Assembly (NCBI RefSeq): GCF_002561455.1
Contig: NZ_NTUP01000003.1
Span: forward strand, 1 to 64,000
Length of the DNA stretch: 64,000 bases
DNA from: Bacillus sp. AFS015802
GTDB lineage: Bacteria > Bacillota > Bacilli > Bacillales > Bacillaceae_B
Direction of reading: 5' to 3'
Part shown: piece after piece, positions 1 through 8,380 of the stretch
Layout: every line of letters starts with the position of its first letter
Numbering within the stretch: the first letter of the stretch is position 1
Notes under the pieces: model-generated
What the model saw: the letters and a program-made list of their open reading frames with translations, nothing else
The model's database searches: none
What the model was told of the DNA's origin: nothing
Program-made: the position numbers and the translations under genes

Positions 1-10
1 GAAAATTAAA

Positions 11-46
11 AAAGGTGAATTTGAGCACCCTCAAATTCACCTTTTT
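11..46. terminator. Bidirectional terminator downstream of asparaginase gene
   Basis: A near-perfect hairpin with arms of about 16 bases (AAAGGTGAATTTGA pairing with TCAAATTCACCTTT) has T-rich tails on both strands. It lies just past the 3' end of the minus-strand asparaginase gene. Confidence 0.85.
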
Positions 47-94
47 TCTATTAGAGACTAGTTTTGTCCCAGCCTCTTTCGCTTTTTTTATCTA

Positions 95-1072
95 TCAGTT
101 TTTGAAGATCGTTTCTAATTCTTTCATGTCCCTTGTCTCGGAAAGGGCGACCATTAATTTAATTCTTGCCTTCTGTCCATTCAAACCGTTTGAGAAGATG
201 ACCCCATTCTCCTTCAATTGTTTCCCTCCGCCGGAATATCCGTAGATGTCCTGCACGATCCCGTTGAAGCATCTGGAAACCAATACGACCGGTATATTTG
301 CTTTTAGAAGCTCATCGATGCCTGTCACTGTTTCCGGGGGAAGATTCCCTTGACCCAATGCTTCAATAACCACCCCATCGTACTGAAGGTCCTTTATGGC
401 CCTCAGTAAGCCTGAATCCATTCCGGCATATGCTTTGATAAGTGTCACTCTTTTAGATATGTCGCACACTTGGTAGTGCTCGGTAGAGGTCGGCTGGTGA
501 TGGAAGAGGACCCCTCTTTTCGTCACGATCCCGATCGGTCCGTACTGTGGACTCTGAAAAGTGGATACATTGCTTGTATGGGTTTTGGTGACATTTTTCG
601 CTGAATGGATTTCGTCGTTCAGGACGACTAAAACCCCTTTGTTCTTGGACTTTTCATCCGCTGCGACCCGGACGGAGGAAATCAGGTTATATAAACCGTC
701 CGCACCGATCTCATTGCTTGATCTCATCGCACCCGTCACCACGACGGAAACGGGAAGGGTGAGGGTCAAGTCCAGAAAATACGCCGTTTCTTCCAGTGTA
801 TCTGTCCCGTGGGTGATGACGACCCCATGAAATGCCTTTTCGTTGAAATTTTCTTCAATGATTTCTTTAAGCTGCTGCATATGTTCCGGCGTAATATGAG
901 GAGAAGGCAGATGGAATGCTTCCACAACCCTCAGGTTCGCGACATTCGAAACGATGGACGTCTGAACAGAGAGCGGATTTTCCTTTCCTGGTGTTACGGC
1001 TCCTGTTTGTTCGTCTTCCATCATCGAGATGGTGCCGCCAGTATGTATGACTAAAATATCTTTCTTCATCAT
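95..1072 (-). CDS. ansA: Type I L-asparaginase
   Basis: Cytoplasmic asparaginase that hydrolyses L-asparagine to aspartate and ammonia. The N-terminal motif HTGGTIS (residues 10-16) carries the nucleophilic Thr11, and THGTDT (residues 87-92) supplies the second catalytic Thr90-Asp91 pair; both are diagnostic of the asparaginase/glutaminase family. The 325-residue length fits cytosolic type I enzymes and no signal peptide is visible. A GGAGG site lies five bases before the first ATG; the second codon is also ATG and could be the true start. The gene is monocistronic, divergent from prsW and ends at a strong terminator. The symbol is by family; the B. subtilis ansA gene itself lies elsewhere, so this is a homologue rather than a proven orthologue. 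Confidence 0.9.
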   Translation of the reverse strand: MMKKDILVIHTGGTISMMEDEQTGAVTPGKENPLSVQTSIVSNVANLRVVEAFHLPSPHITPEHMQQLKEIIEENFNEKAFHGVVITHGTDTLEETAYFLDLTLTLPVSVVVTGAMRSSNEIGADGLYNLISSVRVAADEKSKNKGVLVVLNDEIHSAKNVTKTHTSNVSTFQSPQYGPIGIVTKRGVLFHHQPTSTEHYQVCDISKRVTLIKAYAGMDSGLLRAIKDLQYDGVVIEALGQGNLPPETVTGIDELLKANIPVVLVSRCFNGIVQDIYGYSGGGKQLKENGVIFSNGLNGQKARIKLMVALSETRDMKELETIFKN

Positions 1073-1099
1073 TCATTCCTCCAACCATTTAAATTCCTA

Positions 1100-1128
1100 T
1101 TTCCAATCCTACATTAACATGATACGAT
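1100..1128 (+). promoter_or_regulatory. Possible SigA promoter of prsW
   Basis: TTTCCA, a 17-base spacer and TACGAT preceded by TG lie about 30 bases upstream of prsW. The match is partial and rests on sequence resemblance only. Confidence 0.35.
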
Positions 1129-1159
1129 TAAGAAAACCGAAAGAAAAGAGGACTTTTTT

Positions 1160-1843
1160 ATGCTGGTGATTTTATCAGCGGGTATAGCACCAGGATTAGC
1201 ATTGCTAAGTTACTTTTATCTACGTGATCAATATGAGGCAGAACCCATTACCCTAGTGTTTAAAACGTTTATGTACGGGGCCCTTATCACATTTCCGATC
1301 ATGTTTTTACAATATGTCCTGGAAGTCGAAGGGATCATTGATTCCAATTGGTCCACGGCCTTCATTTCCTCAGGATTCCTAGAAGAATTCTTTAAGTGGT
1401 TTATTTTGATGTTTGCGATCTTCCAACACGTCGATTTTAACGAACCGTATGATGGGATTGTCTACGGAGCCGGTGTATCATTGGGATTTGCGACAGTTGA
1501 AAATATTTTATACTTGATTGCCAATGGTGTTGAGCATGCATTCGGCAGGGCGATACTCCCGGTTTCAAGTCATGCCCTCTTCGGTGTCATCATGGGCTAC
1601 TATCTGGGAAAGGCTAAGTTCTCCTCGAAAGAAGAACGGCATAAATGGCTTTTTCTTGCCATATCACTGCCTATCCTGTTACACGGTACCTATAACTATA
1701 TTTTCCTCGCAGAGAAAAACTGGATCTACTATATGGTTCCGTTTATGTTTTTCCTGTGGTGGCTGGGGTTAAAGAAAGTAAAAAGTGCCCACAAACTTAC
1801 AGAGAAGAAGTACAAAACCGGATTAAAGAAAGAGGTCATTTAA
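1160..1843 (+). CDS. prsW: Intramembrane glutamic protease PrsW
   Basis: Polytopic membrane protease of the PrsW family. In B. subtilis PrsW performs site-1 cleavage of the anti-sigma-W factor RsiW, releasing SigW in response to envelope stress or antimicrobial peptides. The 227-residue protein has several hydrophobic segments, the conserved EEFFKW motif (residues 75-80) with the glutamate pair needed for activity, and a conserved SSHALFG motif near residues 136-142. It is followed by a strong terminator, so it is probably transcribed alone. Its position upstream of sleB matches ypdC in B. subtilis. Confidence 0.92.
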   Translation: MLVILSAGIAPGLALLSYFYLRDQYEAEPITLVFKTFMYGALITFPIMFLQYVLEVEGIIDSNWSTAFISSGFLEEFFKWFILMFAIFQHVDFNEPYDGIVYGAGVSLGFATVENILYLIANGVEHAFGRAILPVSSHALFGVIMGYYLGKAKFSSKEERHKWLFLAISLPILLHGTYNYIFLAEKNWIYYMVPFMFFLWWLGLKKVKSAHKLTEKKYKTGLKKEVI

Positions 1844-1890
1844 AGGCGCTCCCCGTGGTGACGTCTTTTATATTGAACCTGTAATGAAGC

Positions 1891-1916
1891 AAAAACCCCG
1901 CCATGGCGGGGTTTTT
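1891..1916. terminator. Bidirectional terminator between prsW and convergent gene
   Basis: AAAAACCCCGCC, a two-base loop and GGCGGGGTTTTT form a perfect 12-bp stem with A and T runs on either side. It serves the convergent prsW and the minus-strand gene at 1920. Confidence 0.9.
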
Positions 1917-1919
1917 AGT

Positions 1920-2264
1920 TCATTTATAAGCGGCTGCAAGATCAGTTTTAGGGGCTTCTTTCCGCTTCACTTCGTCAATTTTGTTCACAAACATCTGGAA
2001 GACTTTTCGTTTTTCGTCCAAGTCGCGTATGTATTCCTTCAGTTCACTATACTTCTCTTCAAATGGCTTATGATACATTTCACGGATGCTTTCAATGATC
2101 TCTTCGTTCACTGTGGATTGGATGACTTGCTTTGTGATTCCGTACTTATAGGAATAGACCTTCAATTCTTTCTTTACATCTTCATAATCACTATTGATCT
2201 GGTCCAATACCTCAGAAATATCCTCTTTCCATTCGTCCAGAGATTTTGCTAAATAATCCTCCAT
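1920..2264 (-). CDS. Hypothetical coiled-coil protein, 114 aa
   Basis: I do not recognise this gene. It encodes a soluble, highly charged, helix-rich protein of 114 residues with heptad-like stretches (roughly residues 10-35 and 60-100) and no cysteine, signal peptide or membrane segment. A good GGGAGG site precedes the ATG. It sits alone on the minus strand between prsW and sleB, convergent with prsW. Codon use looks like its neighbours, so it seems a genuine host gene rather than a shadow frame. It might be a small cytosolic structural or adaptor protein; nothing visible supports an enzyme. Confidence 0.75.
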   Translation of the reverse strand: MEDYLAKSLDEWKEDISEVLDQINSDYEDVKKELKVYSYKYGITKQVIQSTVNEEIIESIREMYHKPFEEKYSELKEYIRDLDEKRKVFQMFVNKIDEVKRKEAPKTDLAAAYK

Positions 2265-2366
2265 CGTGACCCTCCCGTTTGAATTTTATGAATGATCTAT
2301 CACTCCATTATAACCCTCCTTGTTTACATCCCTTTTGCTGAGACATTACAGTGTGGTATCAGAAGG

Positions 2367-2390
2367 GCTTCACTTAAGTGGGGCTTTTTT
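2367..2390 (+). terminator. Weak terminator-like hairpin upstream of sleB
   Basis: GCTTCAC-TTAA-GTGGGGC (seven pairs, two of them G-U) is followed by six T residues on the plus strand. No plus-strand gene lies immediately upstream, so its role is unclear; it could block read-through into sleB. Confidence 0.4.
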
Positions 2391-2486
2391 AACGTTTTCA
2401 TATTTTTATCATTCCACTTGTATAAAATGGGAGCCTCTACAAAAACTAGAGTTAATGTTAATTGAAGATATGGAGGTTAAAGCATT

Positions 2487-3338
2487 ATGAATAGTCGTTT
2501 CAAATGGGTTTATACTTCAGTCGTCATGGTGCTTATGTGTTCTCTCTTTATGATTTCTTCTGACGGGGAGAAAGCAGACGCTTTTACAAATCAGGTGATA
2601 CAGCATGGCGCAACGGGTGAGGATGTCATCGAACTTCAATCCAGGCTTCAATATATCGGCTATTATAACGGTGATATTGATGGAGTGTTCGGATGGGGGA
2701 CCTATTGGGCACTCCGCAACTTTCAATATGAGTTCGGGCTTCCAATCGATGGCCTTGCAGGTGCGAAAACAAAAGAAAAACTCGTCAAGGCATCAAAGTA
2801 CAATAAGGAATTTGTGAAAAATCAAATCGAAAAAGGCAATGACTTTAGCCATTATGGCGGAACGGATTTAAATAAACAAAAGGGATCGACAGGTGGAGGA
2901 GGGGGAAAAGGCACTTCTCAAAATAATCCAGCCCCAAAACCGGCACCGTCCAAGCCTACTGCAGTGAATACACCAAACGGTTTCTCTCAAAATGACATCC
3001 AGCTGATGGCTAATGCTGTCTATGGTGAGGCCCGTGGTGAACCGTATGAGGGACAAGTCGCTGTTGCCGCAGTCATTCTTAATCGGATAGACAGCTCAGC
3101 TTTTCCAAATACGGCGGCAGGGGTGATCTTTGAACCTGGAGCTTTTACGGCCGTGGCTGATGGCCAGATCTGGCTGACGCCAAATGAAAGGGCGAAAGAA
3201 GCGGTTTTAGATGCTATAAATGGCTGGGATCCGTCATCCAGTGCCCTATATTACTTTAATCCTGTGACGGCAACAAGCAAGTGGATATGGTCGCGTCCAC
3301 AAATCAAGAAGATTGGAAAACACATATTCTGTAGTTAA
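2487..3338 (+). CDS. sleB: Spore cortex-lytic enzyme SleB
   Basis: Germination-specific lytic enzyme that degrades cortex peptidoglycan containing muramic-delta-lactam. The 283-residue precursor has a signal sequence (about residues 1-32), a peptidoglycan-binding domain (about 37-100), a Gly/Pro-rich linker (131-160) and a C-terminal hydrolase_2 domain (about 165-283) with the conserved AVYGEARGE motif containing the likely catalytic Glu181. GGAGG lies a short distance before the ATG. It is followed 13 bases later by ypeB, its partner for stability and inhibition in dormant spores. Forespore (SigG) expression is expected from the family; only a weak SigG-like match (GTATA then AAAACTA, 2420-2448) is visible upstream. 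Confidence 0.96.
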   Translation: MNSRFKWVYTSVVMVLMCSLFMISSDGEKADAFTNQVIQHGATGEDVIELQSRLQYIGYYNGDIDGVFGWGTYWALRNFQYEFGLPIDGLAGAKTKEKLVKASKYNKEFVKNQIEKGNDFSHYGGTDLNKQKGSTGGGGGKGTSQNNPAPKPAPSKPTAVNTPNGFSQNDIQLMANAVYGEARGEPYEGQVAVAAVILNRIDSSAFPNTAAGVIFEPGAFTAVADGQIWLTPNERAKEAVLDAINGWDPSSSALYYFNPVTATSKWIWSRPQIKKIGKHIFCS

Positions 3339-3351
3339 GAGGTGAAGAAAA

Positions 3352-4698
3352 TTGCTACGTGTCATTCTAATTACGGTGCTCGTCCTTGGTGTAGCAGGAA
3401 CCGCTTTTTGGGGGTACCAGGAACATCAGGAGAAAAATGCGATACTAATCAATGCGGAAAATAACTATCAGAGAGCGTTCCATGAGTTAACCTATCAGGT
3501 GGACCTGCTTCATGACAAAATCGGGACGACGCTTGCCATGAACTCAAGAAAATCATTGTCACCGGCCCTTGCCGACGTGTGGAGATTGACTTCACAGGCA
3601 CACAGTGACGTAGGTCAGCTTCCCCTTACCCTCCTGCCGTTTAATAAAACGGAGGAATTCCTAAGCAATATCGGTGATTTCAGTTATCGTGTTGCCGTAA
3701 GGGACTTAGACAAGAATCCATTGACGGATAAAGAATACAAGTCATTGGAAAACCTGTATAAACAAAGTGCAGATATCCAGAATCAGCTGAGGAAAGTGCA
3801 GCATCTTGTCATGGAGAACAATTTGCGGTGGATGGATGTAGAGCTTGCTCTGGCATCAGGAAATGAACAGGCCGATAATACGATCATCGATGGCTTTAAA
3901 ACCGTCGAGAAAAATGTATCGGGCTACGATGAGGCGAATTTTGGAACGACCACCTTCGTCAACACAGAGAAAAAAGATCAAAACTTCAAGAAGTTAAAAG
4001 GAAAAGAGATTTCCAAAGAGGAAGCAGTCAAGATTTTACGCAAGTATTCGGGGATCCCTAAATCAAAGGATGCGAAAGTATCGAAAAGCGGGAAAGGCTC
4101 CGATTATAAATTCTATAGTGTCTCGATCGGAAATGGGAATACAGAAGCGAGTATGGATGTCACGCAAAAAGGCGGATATCCGATCTGGTATATCAATAAT
4201 CGTGAAATCAAGGAAGCAAAAATCAGCTTGAACCAAGCGGCGGATAAAGCGACGGCTTTCCTAAAGGAAAATAACTTCCAGAAGCTCGAGATGTTTGAGA
4301 GTGCCCAGTATGATAAAATCGGTATTTTCACATATGTGACAGTCCTGGATGGAGTGAGGATTTATCCTGATTCAGTCAAAATAAAAGTAGCACTCGACAA
4401 TGGACAGATTGTAGGGTTTGCCGCGGAAGAATACTTAAAGAATAATCACCAAAGAGAAATCCCTAAAGCTTCCATTACAAAAGCAAAAGCGAAAGAAACG
4501 ACGAACCCGAATCTGAAAGTGATGGAAGAGCGTCTGGCTGTGATCGTGAACGATTTGAACGAAGAAGTGCTGTGTTATGAATTCTTAGGGATGCTGGGTA
4601 AGGATACCTATAGAATATTCGTCAATGCAAACACAGGGGAAGAAGAAAAAGTGGAGAGGCTCAAAAATGCAGAGCCCATTTATGAAGAAGTCGTATGA
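3352..4698 (+). CDS. ypeB: Germination protein YpeB
   Basis: Partner of SleB, required for its incorporation and stability in the spore inner membrane and proposed to hold it inactive. The 448-residue length matches the family (about 450). A single N-terminal transmembrane segment (residues 3-18) is followed by a long extracytoplasmic region that is helical at first and carries PepSY-type repeats in the C-terminal half (about residues 215-440). The start is TTG, chosen because AGAGGTG precedes it and no ATG fits. It is co-transcribed with sleB and ends at a strong terminator. Confidence 0.95.
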   Translation: MLRVILITVLVLGVAGTAFWGYQEHQEKNAILINAENNYQRAFHELTYQVDLLHDKIGTTLAMNSRKSLSPALADVWRLTSQAHSDVGQLPLTLLPFNKTEEFLSNIGDFSYRVAVRDLDKNPLTDKEYKSLENLYKQSADIQNQLRKVQHLVMENNLRWMDVELALASGNEQADNTIIDGFKTVEKNVSGYDEANFGTTTFVNTEKKDQNFKKLKGKEISKEEAVKILRKYSGIPKSKDAKVSKSGKGSDYKFYSVSIGNGNTEASMDVTQKGGYPIWYINNREIKEAKISLNQAADKATAFLKENNFQKLEMFESAQYDKIGIFTYVTVLDGVRIYPDSVKIKVALDNGQIVGFAAEEYLKNNHQREIPKASITKAKAKETTNPNLKVMEERLAVIVNDLNEEVLCYEFLGMLGKDTYRIFVNANTGEEEKVERLKNAEPIYEEVV

Positions 4699-4702
4699 CA
4701 TT

Positions 4703-4738
4703 GAGGGAGGGACCTCCGCATTCGGAGGTCCCTCCCTC
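4703..4738 (+). terminator. sleB-ypeB operon terminator
   Basis: A perfect 16-bp stem (GAGGGAGGGACCTCCG arm) with a CATT loop starts four bases after the ypeB stop. The following T tract is short, but the stem is very stable. Confidence 0.85.
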
Positions 4739-4843
4739 TCTTCTTATTGGAAAATTCAGAATCAAGGTAAAAAGGTATGGAAAGGTGGGGGATCTCGTGA
4801 CATAATATAGATACATAATATGGGAAAGTGGGAATTTCGAACT

Positions 4844-5491
4844 ATGATAAAAGCAGGTACCACATTGCAATTGGAACCTATACATAATGAAACATTTGAT
4901 AAATATAGATGCAGGGTGGTCGAGTTTTCCCATGAAGGGATTTATATTGATTACCCCATTCATACCAAAACGGAAAAAGCCATTTTTTTAATAGATGGTA
5001 CACAGCTGAAGGCGAGCTTCACTATTAATGAGCAAACGGTCCTGATGTTTGAAACGGAAGTGATGGGTCGGAAATTATCCAAGATTCCGATGATCCATCT
5101 GCATTATCCCGGGGATGAAGGATTGGTAAAAGTTCAAAGGAGGCAGTTTGTCCGTGTTGAGGCCACTACGGATATCTCATTGAAGATCGATGATCATTTT
5201 TATCCGACCATCACCGAAGATCTCAGTGCAGGAGGCTGTGCCGTCGTGGTGAGGAAAGGGATGGAACTGAAAAGTGGATTAAAGCTGACAACAATCATCG
5301 TACTGCCAACGCAAACTGGAGAATGCCAGTATGCTGAGATTGAAGGAAGGGTGATACGCGTCTGGGAGAAGGAACATAAACAGATTGCAAGCATCGAGTT
5401 TGTTCACTTATCTGAAAATCAGAGACAACTTATTTTAAGGTATTGTTTTGAAAGGCAGCTCGAGCTTAGAAAAAAAGGATTACTTGAATAA
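4844..5491 (+). CDS. motI: PilZ-domain c-di-GMP receptor MotI (YpfA/DgrA)
   Basis: YcgR-like flagellar regulator. In B. subtilis this protein binds c-di-GMP and then disengages the flagellar stator MotA. The product has an N-terminal PilZN/YcgR-type domain and a C-terminal PilZ domain with the ligand-binding signatures RRQFVR (about residues 99-104) and DLSAGG (about 126-131), so both c-di-GMP motifs are intact. The frame is open from an ATG at 4820, but that has no ribosome-binding site; the ATG at 4844 is preceded by a GTGGGA site and gives about 215 residues, close to the usual 217. Position between ypeB and ypfB matches B. subtilis. Confidence 0.9.
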   Translation: MIKAGTTLQLEPIHNETFDKYRCRVVEFSHEGIYIDYPIHTKTEKAIFLIDGTQLKASFTINEQTVLMFETEVMGRKLSKIPMIHLHYPGDEGLVKVQRRQFVRVEATTDISLKIDDHFYPTITEDLSAGGCAVVVRKGMELKSGLKLTTIIVLPTQTGECQYAEIEGRVIRVWEKEHKQIASIEFVHLSENQRQLILRYCFERQLELRKKGLLE

Positions 5492-5543
5492 AATGTAAAA
5501 ATATACACATACTTTTTCTTAGAACGGAAAAAGGGTGATCCAG

Positions 5544-5732
5544 GTGAAAACGGTAGAACGAATCTTAATTAAATTAGCCATCATGCACTTTATATTATTA
5601 ATTGCGGTCCAGTTTGTATTTCATCAATTGAATATCCTTCCTGAACTTCATAAAATCGTTTTCTATGAAGGGGTGGATAAAATGGAATACAGTGAAATTG
5701 TAGAAACCATTTCTCGTAGAGCAGGAGATTGA
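5544..5732 (+). CDS. ypfB: Small membrane protein YpfB (DUF5359)
   Basis: A 62-residue protein of unknown function with one hydrophobic segment (about residues 8-27) followed by a short charged C-terminal tail. The start is GTG; an in-frame GTG at 5535 is also possible, but the GGGTGAT site is better spaced for 5544. Its position between the PilZ gene and cmk is conserved in Bacillus. Its stop overlaps the left arm of the terminator. Confidence 0.8.
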   Translation: MKTVERILIKLAIMHFILLIAVQFVFHQLNILPELHKIVFYEGVDKMEYSEIVETISRRAGD

Positions 5733-5748
5733 TACCTGCTCTATTTTT
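5718..5748 (+). terminator. Terminator of motI-ypfB
   Basis: AGAGCAGG pairs with CCTGCTCT across a nine-base loop, followed by a T-rich tract. The left arm lies in the last codons of ypfB. Confidence 0.8.
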
Positions 5749-5815
5749 CTTGAAGGCCTTTTTTCTCGGAAGAACATCCTTAAAGAAAGAATCTATAAAC
5801 GAAAACGGAGATTTA

Positions 5816-5824
5816 TGTTAAAAT
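5816..5824 (+). promoter_or_regulatory. Possible extended -10 promoter of cmk
   Basis: TGTTAAAAT resembles an extended -10 element about 40 bases upstream of cmk. No clear -35 box is seen. Confidence 0.4.
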
Positions 5825-5863
5825 GGGAAAGAAAATTATTAGGAAATTAAGTAGGTGGATGAA

Positions 5864-6532
5864 TTGAAAAAATTAAGAATTGCGATCGATGGTCCTGCTG
5901 CAGCAGGGAAAAGTACTGTTGCAAAAATAGTGGCAGGAAAATTATCTTATCTTTATATTGATACCGGGGCGATGTACCGCTCTTTAACGTATAAAGCTTT
6001 GACCAATAACGTAGACTTGCATAATGAAAGTGAATTGAATCATTTATTATCAGAAACGACAATCGAACTTGAACCTTCTGAAGAGGGCCAGCTGGTTTTC
6101 CTGGACGGGAAAGATGTAACGGACGAAATCCGCCAGGCTTCTGTGACCAATTCAGTGTCCCATGTAGCCGTTCACTCCCGGGTAAGGGAAGAAATGGTAA
6201 AGAGGCAGCAATTACTTGCAAAAGAAGGCGCTGTGGTGATGGACGGAAGGGATATCGGTACCCATGTTATTCCGGATGCCGAAATCAAGGTATTCTTACT
6301 TGCAAGTGTGGATGAAAGGGCCCAAAGGAGACATGAAGAGAACCTCTCAAAGGGATACCCGACTGATCTGGAACAATTAAAAGAAGAAATTGCCCGCCGC
6401 GACAAAATTGATTCAGAAAGAGAAATCGCTCCTCTAAAAAAAGCCGGGGATGCAACGGAAATAGACACCACTTCCCTGTCCATATCAGAAGTAGTGGATC
6501 AAATTATGATGTTAGTAGAAAGGAAAGGTTAA
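5864..6532 (+). CDS. cmk: Cytidylate kinase
   Basis: Phosphorylates CMP and dCMP to the diphosphates using ATP in pyrimidine nucleotide salvage and supply. The P-loop GPAAAGKST lies at residues 10-18, followed by the YIDTGAMYR substrate motif and the DGRDIGT motif typical of CMP kinases. The length of 222 residues fits the family (B. subtilis 224). I prefer the TTG start at 5864 because AGGTGG sits five bases upstream; the longest frame begins at a GTG at 5855 inside that site. plsC follows after one base, so the two are likely translationally coupled. Confidence 0.95.
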   Translation: MKKLRIAIDGPAAAGKSTVAKIVAGKLSYLYIDTGAMYRSLTYKALTNNVDLHNESELNHLLSETTIELEPSEEGQLVFLDGKDVTDEIRQASVTNSVSHVAVHSRVREEMVKRQQLLAKEGAVVMDGRDIGTHVIPDAEIKVFLLASVDERAQRRHEENLSKGYPTDLEQLKEEIARRDKIDSEREIAPLKKAGDATEIDTTSLSISEVVDQIMMLVERKG

Positions 6533-6533
6533 A

Positions 6534-7115
6534 GTGAACCTATATACCTTTGCCAGAGGTCTCGTAAAGTCGGTTCTTTCACCTTTATACAGAATAGAGG
6601 TAAAAGGGTTGGAACATTTCCCTAAAGACGACGGAGTCCTGCTTTGTTCCAACCATATTGATAATCTGGATCCACCGGTTGTCGGGATTTCAGCACCAAG
6701 ACCCGTGTCCTTCATGGCTAAAGAAGAGCTGTTCAGCGTGCCTGTATTAGGAAAACTTCTGCCGGATTTACGCGCTTTCCCGGTGAAAAGGGGAATGAGT
6801 GACCGGGAAGCACTCCGAAAGGGATTGCAGGTCCTGAAACAGGGCGATGTTTTAGGATTGTTTCCAGAGGGTACAAGAAGTAAGACAGGGCAAATCGGCA
6901 AGGGATTGGCAGGTGCCGGCTTCTTTGCACTCCGCTCTGAAGCTTACGTTGTTCCCTGTGCCATCATCGGGCCATACAAGCCATTTAAGAAATTGAAGGT
7001 TGTTTTCGGGGCACCAATCCCGATGGAAAGTATTCGTGAAGAAAGATTAAATGCGGAGAAAACAACGGAAATCATTATGCAGCATATCGAAAAACTGATA
7101 CTTGAGCATCAATAA
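6534..7115 (+). CDS. plsC: 1-acyl-sn-glycerol-3-phosphate acyltransferase (PlsC-like)
   Basis: Membrane-associated acyltransferase that converts lysophosphatidic acid to phosphatidic acid in phospholipid synthesis. Both family signatures are present: the catalytic H-x4-D box NHIDNLD (His41, Asp46) and the substrate-binding FPEGTRS motif (residues 110-116). The length of 193 residues is normal for compact PlsC proteins. The start is GTG, one base after the cmk stop. The placement between cmk and the S1 protein gene is common in Bacillaceae. Which acyl donor it uses cannot be seen. Confidence 0.9.
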   Translation: MNLYTFARGLVKSVLSPLYRIEVKGLEHFPKDDGVLLCSNHIDNLDPPVVGISAPRPVSFMAKEELFSVPVLGKLLPDLRAFPVKRGMSDREALRKGLQVLKQGDVLGLFPEGTRSKTGQIGKGLAGAGFFALRSEAYVVPCAIIGPYKPFKKLKVVFGAPIPMESIREERLNAEKTTEIIMQHIEKLILEHQ

Positions 7116-7237
7116 TATAAGGTTTCCCGCTTGACAAAAAGTAGTATTTATTAGAAGTTAGTAGAAAGAATATTTTAAATTGCGAAGTCTCACAATAATC
7201 AAAATCTTTGCAGTCATGGATTAAGGAGGAGTACATA

Positions 7238-8368
7238 ATGGAAGACATGAATGGAATTGAAGTGAAAAATCTTGAAATTGGTGAAAAAGTGAAGGGGACA
7301 GTCACTAAGGTTGAAGAAAAACAAGTCTTAGTCGACGTTCAAGATAGTAAAGTGGATGGCATCATTCCAATTAGTGAACTCTCAAGCCTTCATATCGAAA
7401 AAGCTTCTGATGTAGTCAGTGAAGGGGATGTACTTGAGTTAATCGTGACAAAAGTGGAAGAAGAACTTCTTGTTCTTTCCAAGCGTAAAGTGGATGCTGA
7501 AAAGGCATGGGAAGAAATGAAGGTCCGCTTTGAAAATGGCGACGTCTTCGAAGCCGAAGTGAAAGATGTTGTCAAAGGCGGTCTTGTAGTCGATCTTGGA
7601 GTAAGAGGGTTTGTTCCCGCATCTTTAGTCGAAGATTATTATGTCGAGGATTTCTCGGACTATAAGGATAAAACATTAACGTTTAAAATCGTTGAACTGG
7701 ATCAGGAGAAGAACCGTTTGATCCTTTCCCATCGTGCAGTAGTAGAAGCAGAAAAGCAGCAACAAAAGAAACAGCTGCTGACAGATATCGAGTCAGGTGC
7801 CGTTCTTGAGGGCACCGTTCAGCGCATTACGGATTTCGGCGCATTTGTGGATATTGGTGGGGTAGATGGGCTGGTCCACATTTCCCAACTCTCACATGAA
7901 CATGTAGAAAAGCCTTCTGACGTAGTAACAGAGGGACAGAAAGTACAGGTGAAGGTACTGAGTGTCGATCGTGACAACGAACGTATCTCTTTATCCATTA
8001 AAGAAACACTTCCTGGACCTTGGAGTGATATTTCCGAGAAGGCTCCTAAAGGCAGCGTGCTGGACGGGGTCGTAAAACGCCTGGTATCTTACGGTGCATT
8101 TGTAGAAGTATTACCTGGTGTTGAAGGACTTGTTCATATCTCTCAAATTTCACACAAACATATCGGTACTCCACACGAGGTGCTCTCTGAGAACCAGGAC
8201 GTGAAAGTGAAGGTACTCGACGTGAACGAAAACGAACAACGCTTATCTTTAAGCATCAAGGCTCTTGAAGAAAAAGAGGAAGAAGTAACGGATTACGAAA
8301 TGCCTGAAGAAAGTACCGGCTTCCAATTAGGCGAAATGATTGGAGACAAACTAAAAGATCTTAAGTAA
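7238..8368 (+). CDS. ypfD: S1-domain RNA-binding protein YpfD (RpsA homologue)
   Basis: Firmicute homologue of ribosomal protein S1 with four S1 RNA-binding repeats (roughly residues 10-80, 95-160, 180-250 and 265-335) in a 376-residue chain; the usual length is about 380. In Bacillus it is not essential and is thought to be an accessory translation or RNA-binding factor rather than a core ribosomal protein. The ATG at 7238 follows a strong AAGGAGG site; an in-frame TTG upstream (7208) runs through that site and is not the start. A TTGACA hexamer at 7131 may mark its own promoter, but no convincing -10 accompanies it. Confidence 0.93.
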   Translation: MEDMNGIEVKNLEIGEKVKGTVTKVEEKQVLVDVQDSKVDGIIPISELSSLHIEKASDVVSEGDVLELIVTKVEEELLVLSKRKVDAEKAWEEMKVRFENGDVFEAEVKDVVKGGLVVDLGVRGFVPASLVEDYYVEDFSDYKDKTLTFKIVELDQEKNRLILSHRAVVEAEKQQQKKQLLTDIESGAVLEGTVQRITDFGAFVDIGGVDGLVHISQLSHEHVEKPSDVVTEGQKVQVKVLSVDRDNERISLSIKETLPGPWSDISEKAPKGSVLDGVVKRLVSYGAFVEVLPGVEGLVHISQISHKHIGTPHEVLSENQDVKVKVLDVNENEQRLSLSIKALEEKEEEVTDYEMPEESTGFQLGEMIGDKLKDLK

Positions 8369-8380
8369 TGGTGATGAATT

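Noticed and set aside
7131-7160. Promoter of ypfD at the TTGACA hexamer
   Set aside because: The -35 is perfect but no acceptable -10 lies at 16-18 bases; noted in the gene entry but not listed as a promoter.
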